Counted from the first letter of the stretch, positions 26,530 through 34,407 are shown. The stretch is 41,664 bases of DNA from an uncultured Flavobacteriaceae bacterium (GCA_947497145.1 CANMFQ010000033.1:1-41664), one strand, 5' to 3'. The notes: generated by a model from the sequence alone, not told the origin. Translations and numbers: made by a program.

Positions 26530-27130
26530 GCCATGCGCCCCGCTCTGCGAAGTGTGCTGTGCGAAGTTTGTAACTTCGTACCGTCAACAGTAAGCCATGT
26601 AAGTAAGAAACAATAGTGAATTACAAAAGCTACAGTAGTATTTGTTGTGGTTATGTGTTGTTGTCAATGTGTTGTTGTCAATGTGTGTGGCTGCGAAGTG
26701 TGCTGTGCGAAGTTTGCAACTCCCGCTCTGCGAAGTGTGCTGTGCGAAGTTTGTAACTTCGTACCGTCAACAGTAAGCCATGCGAGTAAGAAACAATAGT
26801 GTATTACAAAAGCTACAGCAGTATTTGTTGTGGCTCCCGCTCTGCGAAGTGTGCTGTGCGAAGTTTGTAACTTCGTACCGTCAACAGTAAGCCATGCGAG
26901 TAAGAAACAATAGTGAATAACAAAAGCTATAGTAGTATTTGTTGTGGTTTTGTGTTGTTGTCAATGTGTGTGGCTGCGAAGTGTGCTGTGCGAAGTTTGT
27001 AACTTCGTACCGTCAACAGTAAGCCATGTGAGTAAGAAACAATAGTGTATTACAAAAGCTACAGCAGTATTTGTTGTGACTTTGTGTTGCAGCCAATGTG
27101 TATGACTGCGAAGTTGCAAACTTCGCAGAG
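26475..27130. repeat. Cluster of main hairpin elements left of the transposase
   Basis: Five full or partial copies of the ~165-bp element in head-to-tail order, starting near 26475, 26538, 26722, 26836 and 26974, with an extra left-end piece at 26691-26721. A complete copy has left end CCGCTCTGCGAAGTGTGCTG, hairpin CGAAGTT-TGT-AACTTCG, the word TACCGTCAACAGTAAGCCA, a middle of about 90 bases, and a right end (27108-27130) of CTGCGAAGTT-GCA-AACTTCGCAG. Right and left ends are inverted copies of each other, as in a paired REP (BIME) or MITE-like element. Copies are nearly identical, so they are recent. Confidence 0.92.
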
Positions 27131-27231
27131 CAGTTACAGTTATGAAGCATTAAAGTTGTACAATTAGCAGTTTTACCAATGAAATCACAAAAAGATAAAA
27201 ATATGTATGCGTGATTTCTTATATTTATGTT

Positions 27232-27837
27232 ATGTCAGAAGGCGAAGGCTACAAAATAAGAGATCAAACAAAACCACACTTTTTAACCTTTACTGTTGTT
27301 GATTGGGTAGATGTATTTACCAGACAACGGTATAAGGATATTTTGATTGAGAGTTTAAATTATTGTATTTCAAATAAAGGTTTGGTAGTATATGGTTATG
27401 TAATTATGAGCAATCATGTACATAGTATAATGCACAGTGATGAAGGGCTACTTTCAGATATAATACGAGATTTTAAAAAGCACACCTCAAAAAGAATAAT
27501 TCAATCAATACAAGAAGAGCCAGAAAGCAGGCGAGAATGGATGCTTGAGCGCTTCTCAAGAGCCACAACTACACATTCAAGAAACAAAAGCTATCAATTT
27601 TGGAAATACGGAAACCATCCTGTAGCGCTATATTCTGAAAAATTTATGTGGACAAAATTAGACTATATTCATTTAAATCCAGTTAGGGCAGGTTTGGTAA
27701 AAAAAGCCTCAGATTATGGATATTCTAGTGCTGTGAATTATGTAAAAAATGACGGTATAGTTACAGTTACACTTTTAGATAATCCAGTAGTGGACACTTT
27801 AAAGCCAGATAGTTTTTGGAAAAGTATCACATGGTAA
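27232..27837 (+). CDS. REP-associated tyrosine transposase (Y1, IS200-like fold)
   Basis: A 201-aa single-tyrosine HUH transposase. It shows HFLTFTVVDW at the N-terminus, the metal-binding HUH-type motif MSNHVH (His62 and His64), and the helix KLDYIHLNPVRAG with the likely nucleophile Tyr145. This combination, with the NPVRAGLV segment, marks the Y1_Tnp/RAYT group rather than a classical IS200/IS605 TnpA, and there is no TnpB. ATG 27232 is preferred over GTG 27211. Repeat elements flank it closely on both sides (ending 27130, restarting near 27860), as RAYT genes flank their REP sequences. It is intact and probably mobilises or once mobilised the elements. Confidence 0.88.
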   Translation: MSEGEGYKIRDQTKPHFLTFTVVDWVDVFTRQRYKDILIESLNYCISNKGLVVYGYVIMSNHVHSIMHSDEGLLSDIIRDFKKHTSKRIIQSIQEEPESRREWMLERFSRATTTHSRNKSYQFWKYGNHPVALYSEKFMWTKLDYIHLNPVRAGLVKKASDYGYSSAVNYVKNDGIVTVTLLDNPVVDTLKPDSFWKSITW

Positions 27838-27859
27838 GTAGTTTGTATTAGTTGCAAAA

Positions 27860-28024
27860 AAGAGTGTGCTGTACAAATGCCTGTGCGTGAATACTGTGTA
27901 AATGTCTGCAACTTCGTACCGTCAACGGTAAGCCATGTGAGTAAGAAACAATAGTGTATTACAAAAGCTACAGTAGTATTTGTTGTGGCTTTGTGTTGCA
28001 GCCCCGCTCTGCGAAGTGTGCTGT
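27860..28024. repeat. Hairpin elements right of the transposase
   Basis: A degenerate left part (27860-27905), then ACTTCGTACCGTC and the conserved middle to GTTGCAGCC near 28002, directly followed by a second left end (CCCGCTCTGCGAAGTGTGCTG) that stops at 28024. The next toxin tip begins precisely there. So the transposase gene is bracketed by its elements. Confidence 0.88.
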
Positions 28025-28317
28025 TCCTACCATATATTGGGAAATCTTTTAATGTCTTAACTAGATATACAAGGACTTTTGCTTCAAATTCGCAGCTTAA
28101 AAGAATTGTGAGTGGTGTTTCTGATTCAAAAGTACTGCGTGCAGTTGAGCAAAGAATGATAAATTATGTAAGGACTAAAATGCCAAAGGGCATTAGTGGT
28201 AATGAAAGAAATGCTATGAATTTAAAAGATTATAAAAAATATGAAGCGCAAGTCGAAAAATTATTAAAAGACACGGGTTGGCAAAAATATATAGATGATT
28301 TCTTTAAATTTGATTAA
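28024..28317 (+). pseudogene. Displaced Rhs toxin tip, module 1
   Basis: A 97-codon fragment that enters in frame from the repeat. It reads LPYIGKSFNVLTRYTRTFA at its start, is Lys/Arg-rich, and ends DTGWQKYIDDFFKFD. It lacks its own start codon and Rhs core, so it is a stored or stranded toxin C-terminus; I do not recognise the catalytic class. Its stop is five bases before the next gene's ATG, the usual toxin/immunity spacing. It could be expressed only by joining to an rhs core. Confidence 0.6.
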
Positions 28318-28321
28318 AAAG

Positions 28322-28975
28322 ATGGAGATAGGTAAAAAATACGTCTACAAGTACCCAAATATTAAATTTAAAGATTCTGATGATAATGTTACTGAGTATA
28401 TCGTCATTGTGACGGCTCTAATACCAGATGATTATGAGAATTTTGAATTTGGAGAAGCCCCCTATATTTTAAGTATTCAATTTGGCGGTGATGAAAAGAT
28501 TTTCTATTTAAAATATTATGACAAGCCAAAACTTCGCGGAAAAGGAAAATGGATATTGGACTCAATAGAAGATGCCAACATTTCCATTGATGATTTACCT
28601 TCTGCAATAAGTAGTAGCTTGAATACTTTTGAACATCCATCAAAAAGAAACTGGTTTATTCATGAAAATTTTGGCCTGAAATCTACGGACTATAAAAAAA
28701 CAAGTTGGAAGAAATGGCGAGACTACGATTTATTAATAGAATATAATGATATAACACTGCTTTATAAAATTGTCAGTTCTCTTATTAAGAAATTGTATCC
28801 GTCGACTGATGATTATGAATTTTTAAAAGATATGATGAATGAACAGTTTTTGTTGAATTATCCTTACAAGATGTCCAAGTCTACATTGGAAACCTTTCAT
28901 CCAAATTACTTGAGAGACCTTCTCAATCTTTGGAGTGAGGAATACCCCCCAGCTGGCGCTAGTGTGTCAGAGTAA
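28322..28975 (+). CDS. Putative immunity protein, module 1
   Basis: A 217-aa cytoplasmic-looking protein without a signal peptide, acidic and rich in aromatic residues (for example NWFIHENFGLKSTDYKKT). It starts at ATG 28322 right after the module 1 tip. I do not recognise a named family. The last residues (PPAGASVSE) come from a second-family repeat, as in the preceding module. Confidence 0.6.
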   Translation: MEIGKKYVYKYPNIKFKDSDDNVTEYIVIVTALIPDDYENFEFGEAPYILSIQFGGDEKIFYLKYYDKPKLRGKGKWILDSIEDANISIDDLPSAISSSLNTFEHPSKRNWFIHENFGLKSTDYKKTSWKKWRDYDLLIEYNDITLLYKIVSSLIKKLYPSTDDYEFLKDMMNEQFLLNYPYKMSKSTLETFHPNYLRDLLNLWSEEYPPAGASVSE

Positions 28976-29040
28976 AATGATCTAGTGCTCGTTTGCAACG
29001 AGTACCGTACAGAGTAAGCCAGCAATAGTAAGCAATAAAA
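28945..29040. repeat. Second-family hairpin repeat (CTCGTT stem)
   Basis: It overlaps the end of the immunity gene. It carries CCAGCTGGCGCTAGTGTGTC, then a hairpin (28985-29005) of GTG, CTCGTT, loop TGC, AACGAG and TAC, followed by CGTACAGAGTAAGCCA. That tail matches TACCGTCAACAGTAAGCCA of the main element while the stem differs on both sides in a compensated way. Confidence 0.75.
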
Positions 29041-29042
29041 AA

Positions 29043-29324
29043 GCAAAGAAACCACACTCTATTGATAATGCAGGTGTTTGGGATGGCTCATTAGAAACAG
29101 GTTCGTTATTGCAAATATGGAATTCGACTTCAGCAGATATGGAAGACTTAATGCGCTCAGGAGGGCATTCAGTAATATTTAGAAATTATTTGTTTGATAC
29201 TAACGGAAATATAACAGACTTTGAATATACTGATTACCATGGAGGTGTAAGAAGTTTTAATAATGACTATTATTATTCCCGTAATCAAACAACAATATTA
29301 GGAGTTAACCTTGAAGATAATTAA
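29043..29324 (+). pseudogene. Displaced toxin tip, module 2, peptidase/amidase-like end
   Basis: A 93-codon fragment without a start. GGHSVIFRNYLFDTNGNI followed by EYTDYHGGV resembles the His-containing second half of papain-fold (CHAP/NlpC-like) cysteine peptidases or peptidoglycan amidases; the catalytic Cys half is absent, probably lost with the rest of the toxin. The secreted immunity gene three bases later would fit a periplasmic cell-wall target. Assignment of the fold is tentative. Confidence 0.55.
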
Positions 29325-29326
29325 TT

Positions 29327-29833
29327 ATGTTAAAATCACTTGTATTGTCATTTGTATTTATTGTGCTAAATTTCAAATGTCTCAACTCTAAACAGCTTAA
29401 TCAAGATAATGCAAAAAATGATTTGCTAGGTGTATGGATTTATGGTTATTCGATTTACGGGGATAATAACACTTCAATAATGTCAATAGATAGACATTGT
29501 CCAACTTATAAAATGATTTTTAGTGCTTGTGATGATAGTATTGAGTTAAAAAAAATGCCGAACTATGTTAAGGAATTGAGAAAATCAAACATTCTGAAAA
29601 ATATAAAATGTCAAACATTTATTGATAGTTTAACAAAAATTGACACATACTTTCCTGTTATTACTGAAAAAGAGATTGGTTTTGGAGTTGGAAATTTTGG
29701 AAAAAAATACAAATCTTCTTATAACATTAAGAAACTAACTCTAGACACTTTGATAATTTATGATGGAAAACGACACAAGATAAAGGATAAGAATTATTAT
29801 TCAATAAATCATGTTTATCTTAAAATAAGATAA
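29327..29833 (+). CDS. Putative exported immunity protein, module 2
   Basis: A 168-aa protein with an N-terminal hydrophobic signal (SLVLSFVFIVLNFKC) that may be a lipoprotein signal. It starts at ATG 29327, two bases after the toxin-tip stop. No known family recognised. Export to the periplasm would match the amidase-like tip. Its 3' end is followed at once by the second-family repeat CCCGCTGATGGTGCTAGTATG. Confidence 0.6.
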   Translation: MLKSLVLSFVFIVLNFKCLNSKQLNQDNAKNDLLGVWIYGYSIYGDNNTSIMSIDRHCPTYKMIFSACDDSIELKKMPNYVKELRKSNILKNIKCQTFIDSLTKIDTYFPVITEKEIGFGVGNFGKKYKSSYNIKKLTLDTLIIYDGKRHKIKDKNYYSINHVYLKIR

Positions 29834-29839
29834 CCTAGA

Positions 29840-29911
29840 AGCCCCGCTGATGGTGCTAGTATGTCGCAAGAGTAAACGCTAGTGCTAGCTAGGGCTGTGC
29901 GAAGTTTGTAA
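29840..29911. repeat. Mixed second-family and truncated main repeat
   Basis: It begins with CCCGCTGATGGTGCTAGTATG and continues with GCTAGTGCTAGCTAGGGCTG, then the main element's left hairpin first half (TGTGCGAAGTTTGTAA), which stops abruptly where the next toxin remnant begins. The join of the two families in one repeat suggests they are related and recombine. Confidence 0.7.
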
Positions 29912-29957
29912 CCATCCTTATGGGAACCCAGAAAACTGGATAATAGAAAATACATAA
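29910..29957 (+). pseudogene. Tiny toxin-tip remnant, module 3
   Basis: Fifteen codons reading NHPYGNPENWIIENT and then a stop, straight after a truncated repeat end and four bases before a small membrane gene. The end of a polymorphic toxin is the natural reading, given position and pattern, but so short a piece cannot be classified. Confidence 0.4.
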
Positions 29958-29961
29958 TAGA

Positions 29962-30180
29962 ATGAAGTTATCTTATAAAATTAAAATATTTGTTATTCAC
30001 TTATGGTTTGTGGGCTCAGCTTATTCGATGTTATTCGATGAAAAACGAGAATACATTGGTAAAGTTGAGACTGATGAAATACATGCGAATATTGTAATAT
30101 TTTACACTTCACTAATCATATTGGTAATTTTTTATATGACTCAAATTTCAATTTACATACAGAATCAAAAGAAAAAATAA
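29962..30180 (+). CDS. Small two-helix membrane protein, putative immunity, module 3
   Basis: A 72-aa protein with two hydrophobic helices (IFVIHLWFVGSAYSMLF and ANIVIFYTSLIILVIFYMT) and a basic tail (QNQKKK). A membrane immunity protein usually guards against a pore-forming or membrane-directed toxin; its partner tip is almost all gone. No family recognised. Confidence 0.55.
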   Translation: MKLSYKIKIFVIHLWFVGSAYSMLFDEKREYIGKVETDEIHANIVIFYTSLIILVIFYMTQISIYIQNQKKK

Positions 30181-30221
30181 GGTCTGTTTTCCGCTCTTAG
30201 GCAACCAGTTTAGCCGTTCAT

Positions 30222-30257
30222 CCCGCTCTGCGAAGTGTGCTGTGCGAAGTTTGTAAT
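30222..30257. repeat. Left end of main repeat
   Basis: CCCGCTCTGCGAAGTGTGCTG followed by TGCGAAGTTTGTAA, ending inside the hairpin loop side. Everything to the right of the hairpin is missing. The next toxin remnant starts shortly after. Confidence 0.8.
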
Positions 30258-30282
30258 CTCGCTCGACAACATATGCTTTAGG

Positions 30283-30511
30283 TAACACCCAGATGAAGTT
30301 ATTAAATTCATAAACAGGTTCTGTTAAACTATTTTGGGATGATTATAATTGGGACTATCATAACTACCCTCAATCTCGCAGAAATAGTGGGAAATTACCA
30401 GAAAGCAAAAGAGATAAGATGATATATTATGAAAGAAAACGTACTGGAATAAATGATTCACACGGCTTTAGAGTATTCATTTATGGGACTGGAAAAATTA
30501 AAACAGATTAA
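30283..30511 (+). pseudogene. Frameshifted toxin tip, module 4
   Basis: Two consecutive frames both look coding. An upstream frame reads HPDEVIKFINRFC before a stop near 30326; the frame open from 30314 reads SVKLFWDDYNWDYHNYPQSR and ends FRVFIYGTGKIKTD at 30511. I infer one tip broken by a one-base change near 30320. No start codon. Function unknown, and the following gene is a chimera. Confidence 0.5.
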
Positions 30512-30516
30512 TCGTA

Positions 30517-31185
30517 ATGAAAAATTTATCGTTGACACTTTTTGTAATGCTTTTGATACAGTCCTGCATAGGTGTCAGGCAAGATGATAGCATAGATTTA
30601 GGTAATAATTACAGATTTATCCAAGACACACCTCAAACCATAATATATCATAGTGGCGACAAATATAAGGGTACAGGAGAAGAAGTTATCTCCAATACTT
30701 TAAACTTTCACGCATCGGGGAACAATGAAGGTTTTTTCTTTGGTGCCAGTCCAAATATTGATGTTAAATTAGGAGCGAGATTTACTAAAAAATCTGATAA
30801 TATTTTTAACGTTTCAGGTTCAATTATTGGAGGTAGATTTCCAGCAAACGAATCTTATTTAGTTGATGATTTAGGTCATAAGGTGTTTTTAGGAGTAGCG
30901 GGAGTAGATATCAATATTGGAGCTATATCGCCTACATTTGGTCCTGGTGTATTGTTTGAACGAGACAACAAAATTATGTACACATTCTCATTTAATATAA
31001 AATTTCAAGAAATTGACGGAAATACAGTATTCCAGAGTGTTATATTAAATGATGGTACAGAGTATAATCTTGATGAGTGGAATAAAATATTCAAATCATT
31101 AGACCCTAAAAGTATTAAGACAGGAACAGATGTAAGAGACAATGAAATTAGAACTAACACAGATAAAGACGATGGAGAAGGTTAA
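30517..31185 (+). CDS. Chimeric ORF: immunity lipoprotein head joined to a toxin tip (modules 4/5)
   Basis: One open frame of 222 aa with two unlike parts. Residues 1-58 start with a lipoprotein signal (MKNLSLTLFVMLLIQSC) and look like an immunity lipoprotein (DLGNNYRFIQDTPQTIIYHS). From about residue 59 the protein changes to toxin-tip style sequence: FFFGASPNIDVKLGARF, NVSGSIIGGRFPANESYL, VFLGVAGVDINIGAISP and DGTEYNLDEWNKIF. The next gene is a separate immunity lipoprotein. An in-frame deletion between module 4's immunity gene and module 5's tip explains it. If translated, it would export a toxin tip on a lipoprotein signal. Confidence 0.6.
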   Translation: MKNLSLTLFVMLLIQSCIGVRQDDSIDLGNNYRFIQDTPQTIIYHSGDKYKGTGEEVISNTLNFHASGNNEGFFFGASPNIDVKLGARFTKKSDNIFNVSGSIIGGRFPANESYLVDDLGHKVFLGVAGVDINIGAISPTFGPGVLFERDNKIMYTFSFNIKFQEIDGNTVFQSVILNDGTEYNLDEWNKIFKSLDPKSIKTGTDVRDNEIRTNTDKDDGEG

Positions 31186-31648
31186 AAATAAATTATTTAT
31201 AATAATCTTACTATTTTTATGTAGTTGTCAGTTTGCAGAGCCAACGGATTTTGTACTTAACAGCAAAGAAGAAGGTAGGTATGCTATTGTATATGATTGT
31301 GAAAACGGTATTGCTGAAAATTATGTAGATGGACGATTACAACATATTTTTCCTGAAAATAATATACTAGTGGTATCCTATCCTAAAACTTCAGGGATTG
31401 TAGATTATCGCTTTTATTATTATGAGAATGGAAAGAAAATAGAGTTTTTTATGCCAACACATAAAAAATCTGATAACAGCTTTTTAGCATTTGGGCCTAC
31501 AAGAACTTCTACGATTACCTATGACAAGGATATGTTCTATTTTGGAAAGGACTATGAGGATAAAAACAATAAAGATTTTTTTGATTTTGCACGTTATGTG
31601 GATAACTATATAAAAGAGCAAGGTCTTAAATGTGGTAAGAACCGTTAA
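31172..31648 (+). CDS. Putative immunity lipoprotein, module 5
   Basis: A 158-aa lipoprotein: KLFIIILLFLCSC gives the lipobox (Cys near 18). The body is acidic and beta-rich (GRYAIVYDCENGIAENY, SGIVDYRFYYYENGKKIEF). ATG 31172 overlaps the end of the toxin part of the preceding ORF by 14 bases; the longer start at 31142 would spoil the signal peptide. Periplasmic location suggests its toxin acts in the envelope. A terminator follows. Confidence 0.7.
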   Translation: MEKVKNKLFIIILLFLCSCQFAEPTDFVLNSKEEGRYAIVYDCENGIAENYVDGRLQHIFPENNILVVSYPKTSGIVDYRFYYYENGKKIEFFMPTHKKSDNSFLAFGPTRTSTITYDKDMFYFGKDYEDKNNKDFFDFARYVDNYIKEQGLKCGKNR

Positions 31649-31675
31649 AGAATATCGCCTATTGCAATTAGAATG

Positions 31676-31701
31676 GCTATCCAAACTGGGTAGCTTTTTT
31701 T
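31676..31701 (+). terminator. Probable rho-independent terminator
   Basis: Stem GCTATCC/GGGTAGC (one wobble) with loop AAACT and seven T residues, 27 bases after the module 5 immunity stop. Confidence 0.65.
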
Positions 31702-31723
31702 ATGAGTATGCTTTTTTAGTTTT

Positions 31724-32026
31724 ATGGTAAGAAATCGCCATATCAATAAGTTCGTAAACTTTTATTATTTCTTCACTACCGAACACTTTTTAGGAAAATA
31801 TATTGTAAATATGCAAGTTCTCGAAGATGGCGAAACTGTTTTATTCACAGTAACAGACAATAAAACATATGAATCAGGTAGCGCTCATTTACAAACCAGA
31901 GAAAATTATGGAGATAAAGCTATAGGAGCGTTAGGTTCAAATCGTTACGGAACTACTTATCAAAGATATATTTGGACAGAAAAATTAGATTCAAAAAATT
32001 ATGGGAAAACTAAAAAGGCTGAGTAA
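31724..32026 (+). pseudogene. Displaced toxin tip, module 6
   Basis: A 100-codon frame whose ATG is probably fortuitous, since the sequence looks like the end of a tip: NFYYFFTTEHFLGKYIVNMQ, then GETVLFTVTDNKTYESGS and SNRYGTTYQRYIWTEKL. Similar EHF-x-G-x-Y patterns occur at the ends of other Rhs and polymorphic toxins, but I cannot name the activity. Its stop lies inside the next gene, an overlap of 26 bases. Confidence 0.5.
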
Positions 32027-32336
32027 TAAAATGATTATTGGCTTTGTTCTAATAACTTTAAGTTGTAACAGAACACATATAGTAAGTGATTTGTATTTGA
32101 AGAATACTGAATTATTTGATGGGAAATATATTTGCAAATATTTAGATGATGAAAATTGTCTTATTTTAATTCATGATGTTATAGAATATTATCATGATGA
32201 TTCTATTTTGATTGTTAAAACCGTAGATTCGATTTATTATAAATTATATATTAACCAAGTAAATTACAAGGAAGATATGTTAATTATAGATATTGAAGAT
32301 TATTCGGAACTTAAGCGCCAGCTGGACGGCTGGTAA
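32001..32336 (+). CDS. Putative immunity lipoprotein, module 6
   Basis: A 111-aa lipoprotein. MGKLKRLSNKMIIGFVLI then TLSC forms a signal with a basic head and a lipobox; starting at the inner ATG (32031) would remove the basic head, so 32001 is preferred. The rest (LFDGKYICKYLDDENCLIL, IEYYHDDSILIVKTVDS) is beta-rich with no known family. It ends at a second-family word (GCCAGCTGGACGGCTGG), which may have shortened it. Confidence 0.6.
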   Translation: MGKLKRLSNKMIIGFVLITLSCNRTHIVSDLYLKNTELFDGKYICKYLDDENCLILIHDVIEYYHDDSILIVKTVDSIYYKLYINQVNYKEDMLIIDIEDYSELKRQLDGW

Positions 32337-32374
32337 TCGAAGTACTAGAAAGCGAGTTAAACATGTAAACGAAA

Positions 32375-32540
32375 CCCCGCTCTGCGAAGTGTGCTGTGCG
32401 AAGTTTGTAACTTCGTACCGTCAACAGTAAGCCATGCGAGTAAGAAACAATAGTGAATAACAAAAGCTATAGTAGTATTTGTTGTGGCTTTGTGTTGCAG
32501 CCAATGTGTGTGTGACTGCGAAGTTGCAAACTTCGCAGAG
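32375..32540. repeat. Complete main hairpin element (166 bp)
   Basis: A clean full copy: left end CCCGCTCTGCGAAGTGTGCTG, left hairpin 32399-32415 (CGAAGTT-TGT-AACTTCG), conserved middle, right hairpin CTGCGAAGTT-GCA-AACTTCGCAG ending near 32540. A good reference copy for the element. Confidence 0.93.
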
Positions 32541-32714
32541 CAGGTGCATGAAGCCGGTCATAATATGGCAAAAAGTCATATTCATGGTACGGGGGATTTC
32601 GAATATACACAAATCGGATTATCTAGTAATGAAGATGGTAAAGTACATCCAACATCTAAGAATACTAAAGAGATTATTAAAGATGAAACAAACCGACAAA
32701 CTCTTAAAAAGTAG
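32541..32714 (+). pseudogene. Displaced toxin tip with HEAGH zinc-peptidase motif, module 7
   Basis: Starting directly at the end of the right hairpin, it reads QVHEAGHNMAKSHIHGTGDF, then YTQIGLSSNEDGKVHPTS, and ends LKK at 32714. HEAGH is the HExxH zinc-binding motif of gluzincin/metzincin-like peptidases, so the complete toxin was probably a zinc metallopeptidase; the rest is lost. It overlaps the immunity gene (ATG 32683). Confidence 0.6.
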
Positions 32715-33369
32715 GGTTTTAACGACATTTACAATTCTACTTTTTTTTTTAGGTTCTTGCAAATCAATAAAAAAAACTGAAAAGATTGATTTTGCATTAA
32801 ACTGTTCGCAAAACGAAAAGGAAAATATTGACTATGAAATTTTAAATAAAGAATTCTTTGTGCTAAGAGAAAAATGTGATAATATAATTTCTTTTTGCGA
32901 TGATGGATTTGAGCAACCATATAGAATAGATCCACTGTTAGTAAAGTACAAAAACACAGATAATCTTTCTGATTTATATTCGGGTAATGAAGTTTTTACC
33001 ACAGACCTTTTATTAATCAATAGAGATTTTAAAAATACGCATAGTATTGAAGAAAATATACATTCTGAAATACTAAATGATGCATTATCAAGAATGGAAA
33101 CTATTAAGAAGGTTGAATTTTATAGCAGGCATCTGAAAAAATCTTATAACAGAAGTGGACTTGTTGAAAATTTTAACGGTATTTTCTCCTTTGACTTAAT
33201 TAAGCTAAAGTTTGATTGCATTTATTTGAAAAAAAAATGCATTGTAATCCCCGAGTTTGATAAAAATATAGAGAATAAAAACAGAAAAGTTAAATCAGTA
33301 TTGGTTGATTATTACGCTATTATTAAAGTATACCCCCCGCTCTCCGAAGAATTCCAAAGTATATATTAA
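32683..33369 (+). CDS. Putative immunity lipoprotein, module 7
   Basis: A 228-aa lipoprotein. ATG 32683 gives MKQTDKLLKSRVLTTFTILL and lipobox LGSC. A longer frame to 32479 is open only because it runs through a repeat. The C-terminus (YPPLSEEFQSIY) is encoded by the left end of a repeat (33336-33350), so the original stop was replaced. The exported location fits an envelope-acting peptidase. Family unknown. Confidence 0.65.
   Translation: MKQTDKLLKSRVLTTFTILLFFLGSCKSIKKTEKIDFALNCSQNEKENIDYEILNKEFFVLREKCDNIISFCDDGFEQPYRIDPLLVKYKNTDNLSDLYSGNEVFTTDLLLINRDFKNTHSIEENIHSEILNDALSRMETIKKVEFYSRHLKKSYNRSGLVENFNGIFSFDLIKLKFDCIYLKKKCIVIPEFDKNIENKNRKVKSVLVDYYAIIKVYPPLSEEFQSIY
33336..33350. repeat. Type B left end of main repeat, truncated
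   Basis: CCGCTCTCCGAAGA only. It differs from type A (CCGCTCTGCGAAG) and is the first of the type B ends that dominate the right half of the array. Confidence 0.65.
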
Positions 33370-33453
33370 GACAATGGAAGCTTTGGAGATTTCGCTATAC
33401 ATATCAATACAAGGTGAATTACCTCCTGGGAATAAAGGAATAAAATAAAAAAT
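33370..33453 (+). pseudogene. Possible toxin remnant, module 8
   Basis: Eighty-four bases between a truncated repeat end and the next immunity gene. One frame reads NGSFGDFAIHINTR and another ELPPGNKGIK just before stops, which could be one frameshifted tip end. Too short to be certain. Confidence 0.3.
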
Positions 33454-34209
33454 ATGAGAACAGAAGTAGTTACGCGATTATGTATGAAATCTTATAAATG
33501 GTCAGATGTTTTAAAAAATGAAATCCCAGAAAGATTAAAGTCCTGGTCAGAATTAGATGTATTATTATTAGGAATTGAGTTAAAAGAATATGTATCCGAA
33601 AATATAAAAGAACCTCAAATATTTAAAAACTCAGCGCAAAATAAACAAGGTCATATAAGCATATTACTTCCTTGGGAGTTTAATAATTTTAAAAAAGAGA
33701 GATTTTTGTCTGAGTTACAAAATATTTTGGAAAATTTATTGGGTAATATTTCAGACAAACAAATATATGCTTTTGAAAATAAAATATTAAATGATGAAAG
33801 TTTTTGGAAATTATTTGAAAATGGTAACCAGACTGATTTAGTAAAAAGTTTAACTGGAAAATTGCATGGAAAGGGCTATCAGTTTTTAATTTCATTCGAA
33901 ATTACATTGCGTCATAAAATAGAAAAAATTGGCTCCAATTATTTGATAAATTTATTATCGAATGAATTATTTGTCACCGATGATTTATTTCTATATTTAA
34001 GGCTATATATTGTTCTTAATGGTAAAAAACTATACGATTTAGTATGTAATGAAGAACAGATTGAGGTACTTGAAATAATTGAAAATTATAGTGTTGGAGA
34101 AATGCTACTTTATTTAACGGATGAAGTTTTTGAAAGTAATTTTGCTAATACTCATCATTTGTCACCAAGAGAAATTGCAAACAGTATTGTTGATATTAAT
34201 TCAATATAA
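33454..34209 (+). CDS. Putative immunity protein, module 8
   Basis: A 251-aa soluble, Leu/Glu/Lys-rich helical protein without a signal peptide (SWSELDVLLLGIELKEYVSE, SNELFVTDDLFLYLRLYIVL, LSPREIANSIVDINSI). No family recognised. It follows a toxin remnant and precedes a full repeat. Its partner toxin is nearly gone, so it is an orphan immunity candidate. Confidence 0.6.
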   Translation: MRTEVVTRLCMKSYKWSDVLKNEIPERLKSWSELDVLLLGIELKEYVSENIKEPQIFKNSAQNKQGHISILLPWEFNNFKKERFLSELQNILENLLGNISDKQIYAFENKILNDESFWKLFENGNQTDLVKSLTGKLHGKGYQFLISFEITLRHKIEKIGSNYLINLLSNELFVTDDLFLYLRLYIVLNGKKLYDLVCNEEQIEVLEIIENYSVGEMLLYLTDEVFESNFANTHHLSPREIANSIVDINSI

Positions 34210-34244
34210 TTAGTCGTTCTGCGACCACTTTCTATTTAACCGCT

Positions 34245-34407
34245 CCCGCTCTGCGAAGTGTGCTGTGCGAAGTTTGCAACTTCGTACCGTCAACAGTAAG
34301 CCATGCGAGTAAGAAACAATATTGAATTACAAAAGCTACAGCAGTATTTGTTGTGGCTTTGTGTTGTAGCCAATGTGTGTGACTGCGAAGTTGCAAACTT
34401 CGCAGAG
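34245..34407. repeat. Complete main hairpin element (type A left end)
   Basis: Full copy with left hairpin loop TGC and right hairpin ending GCAGAG at 34407. The last complete type A copy in the array. Confidence 0.93.
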
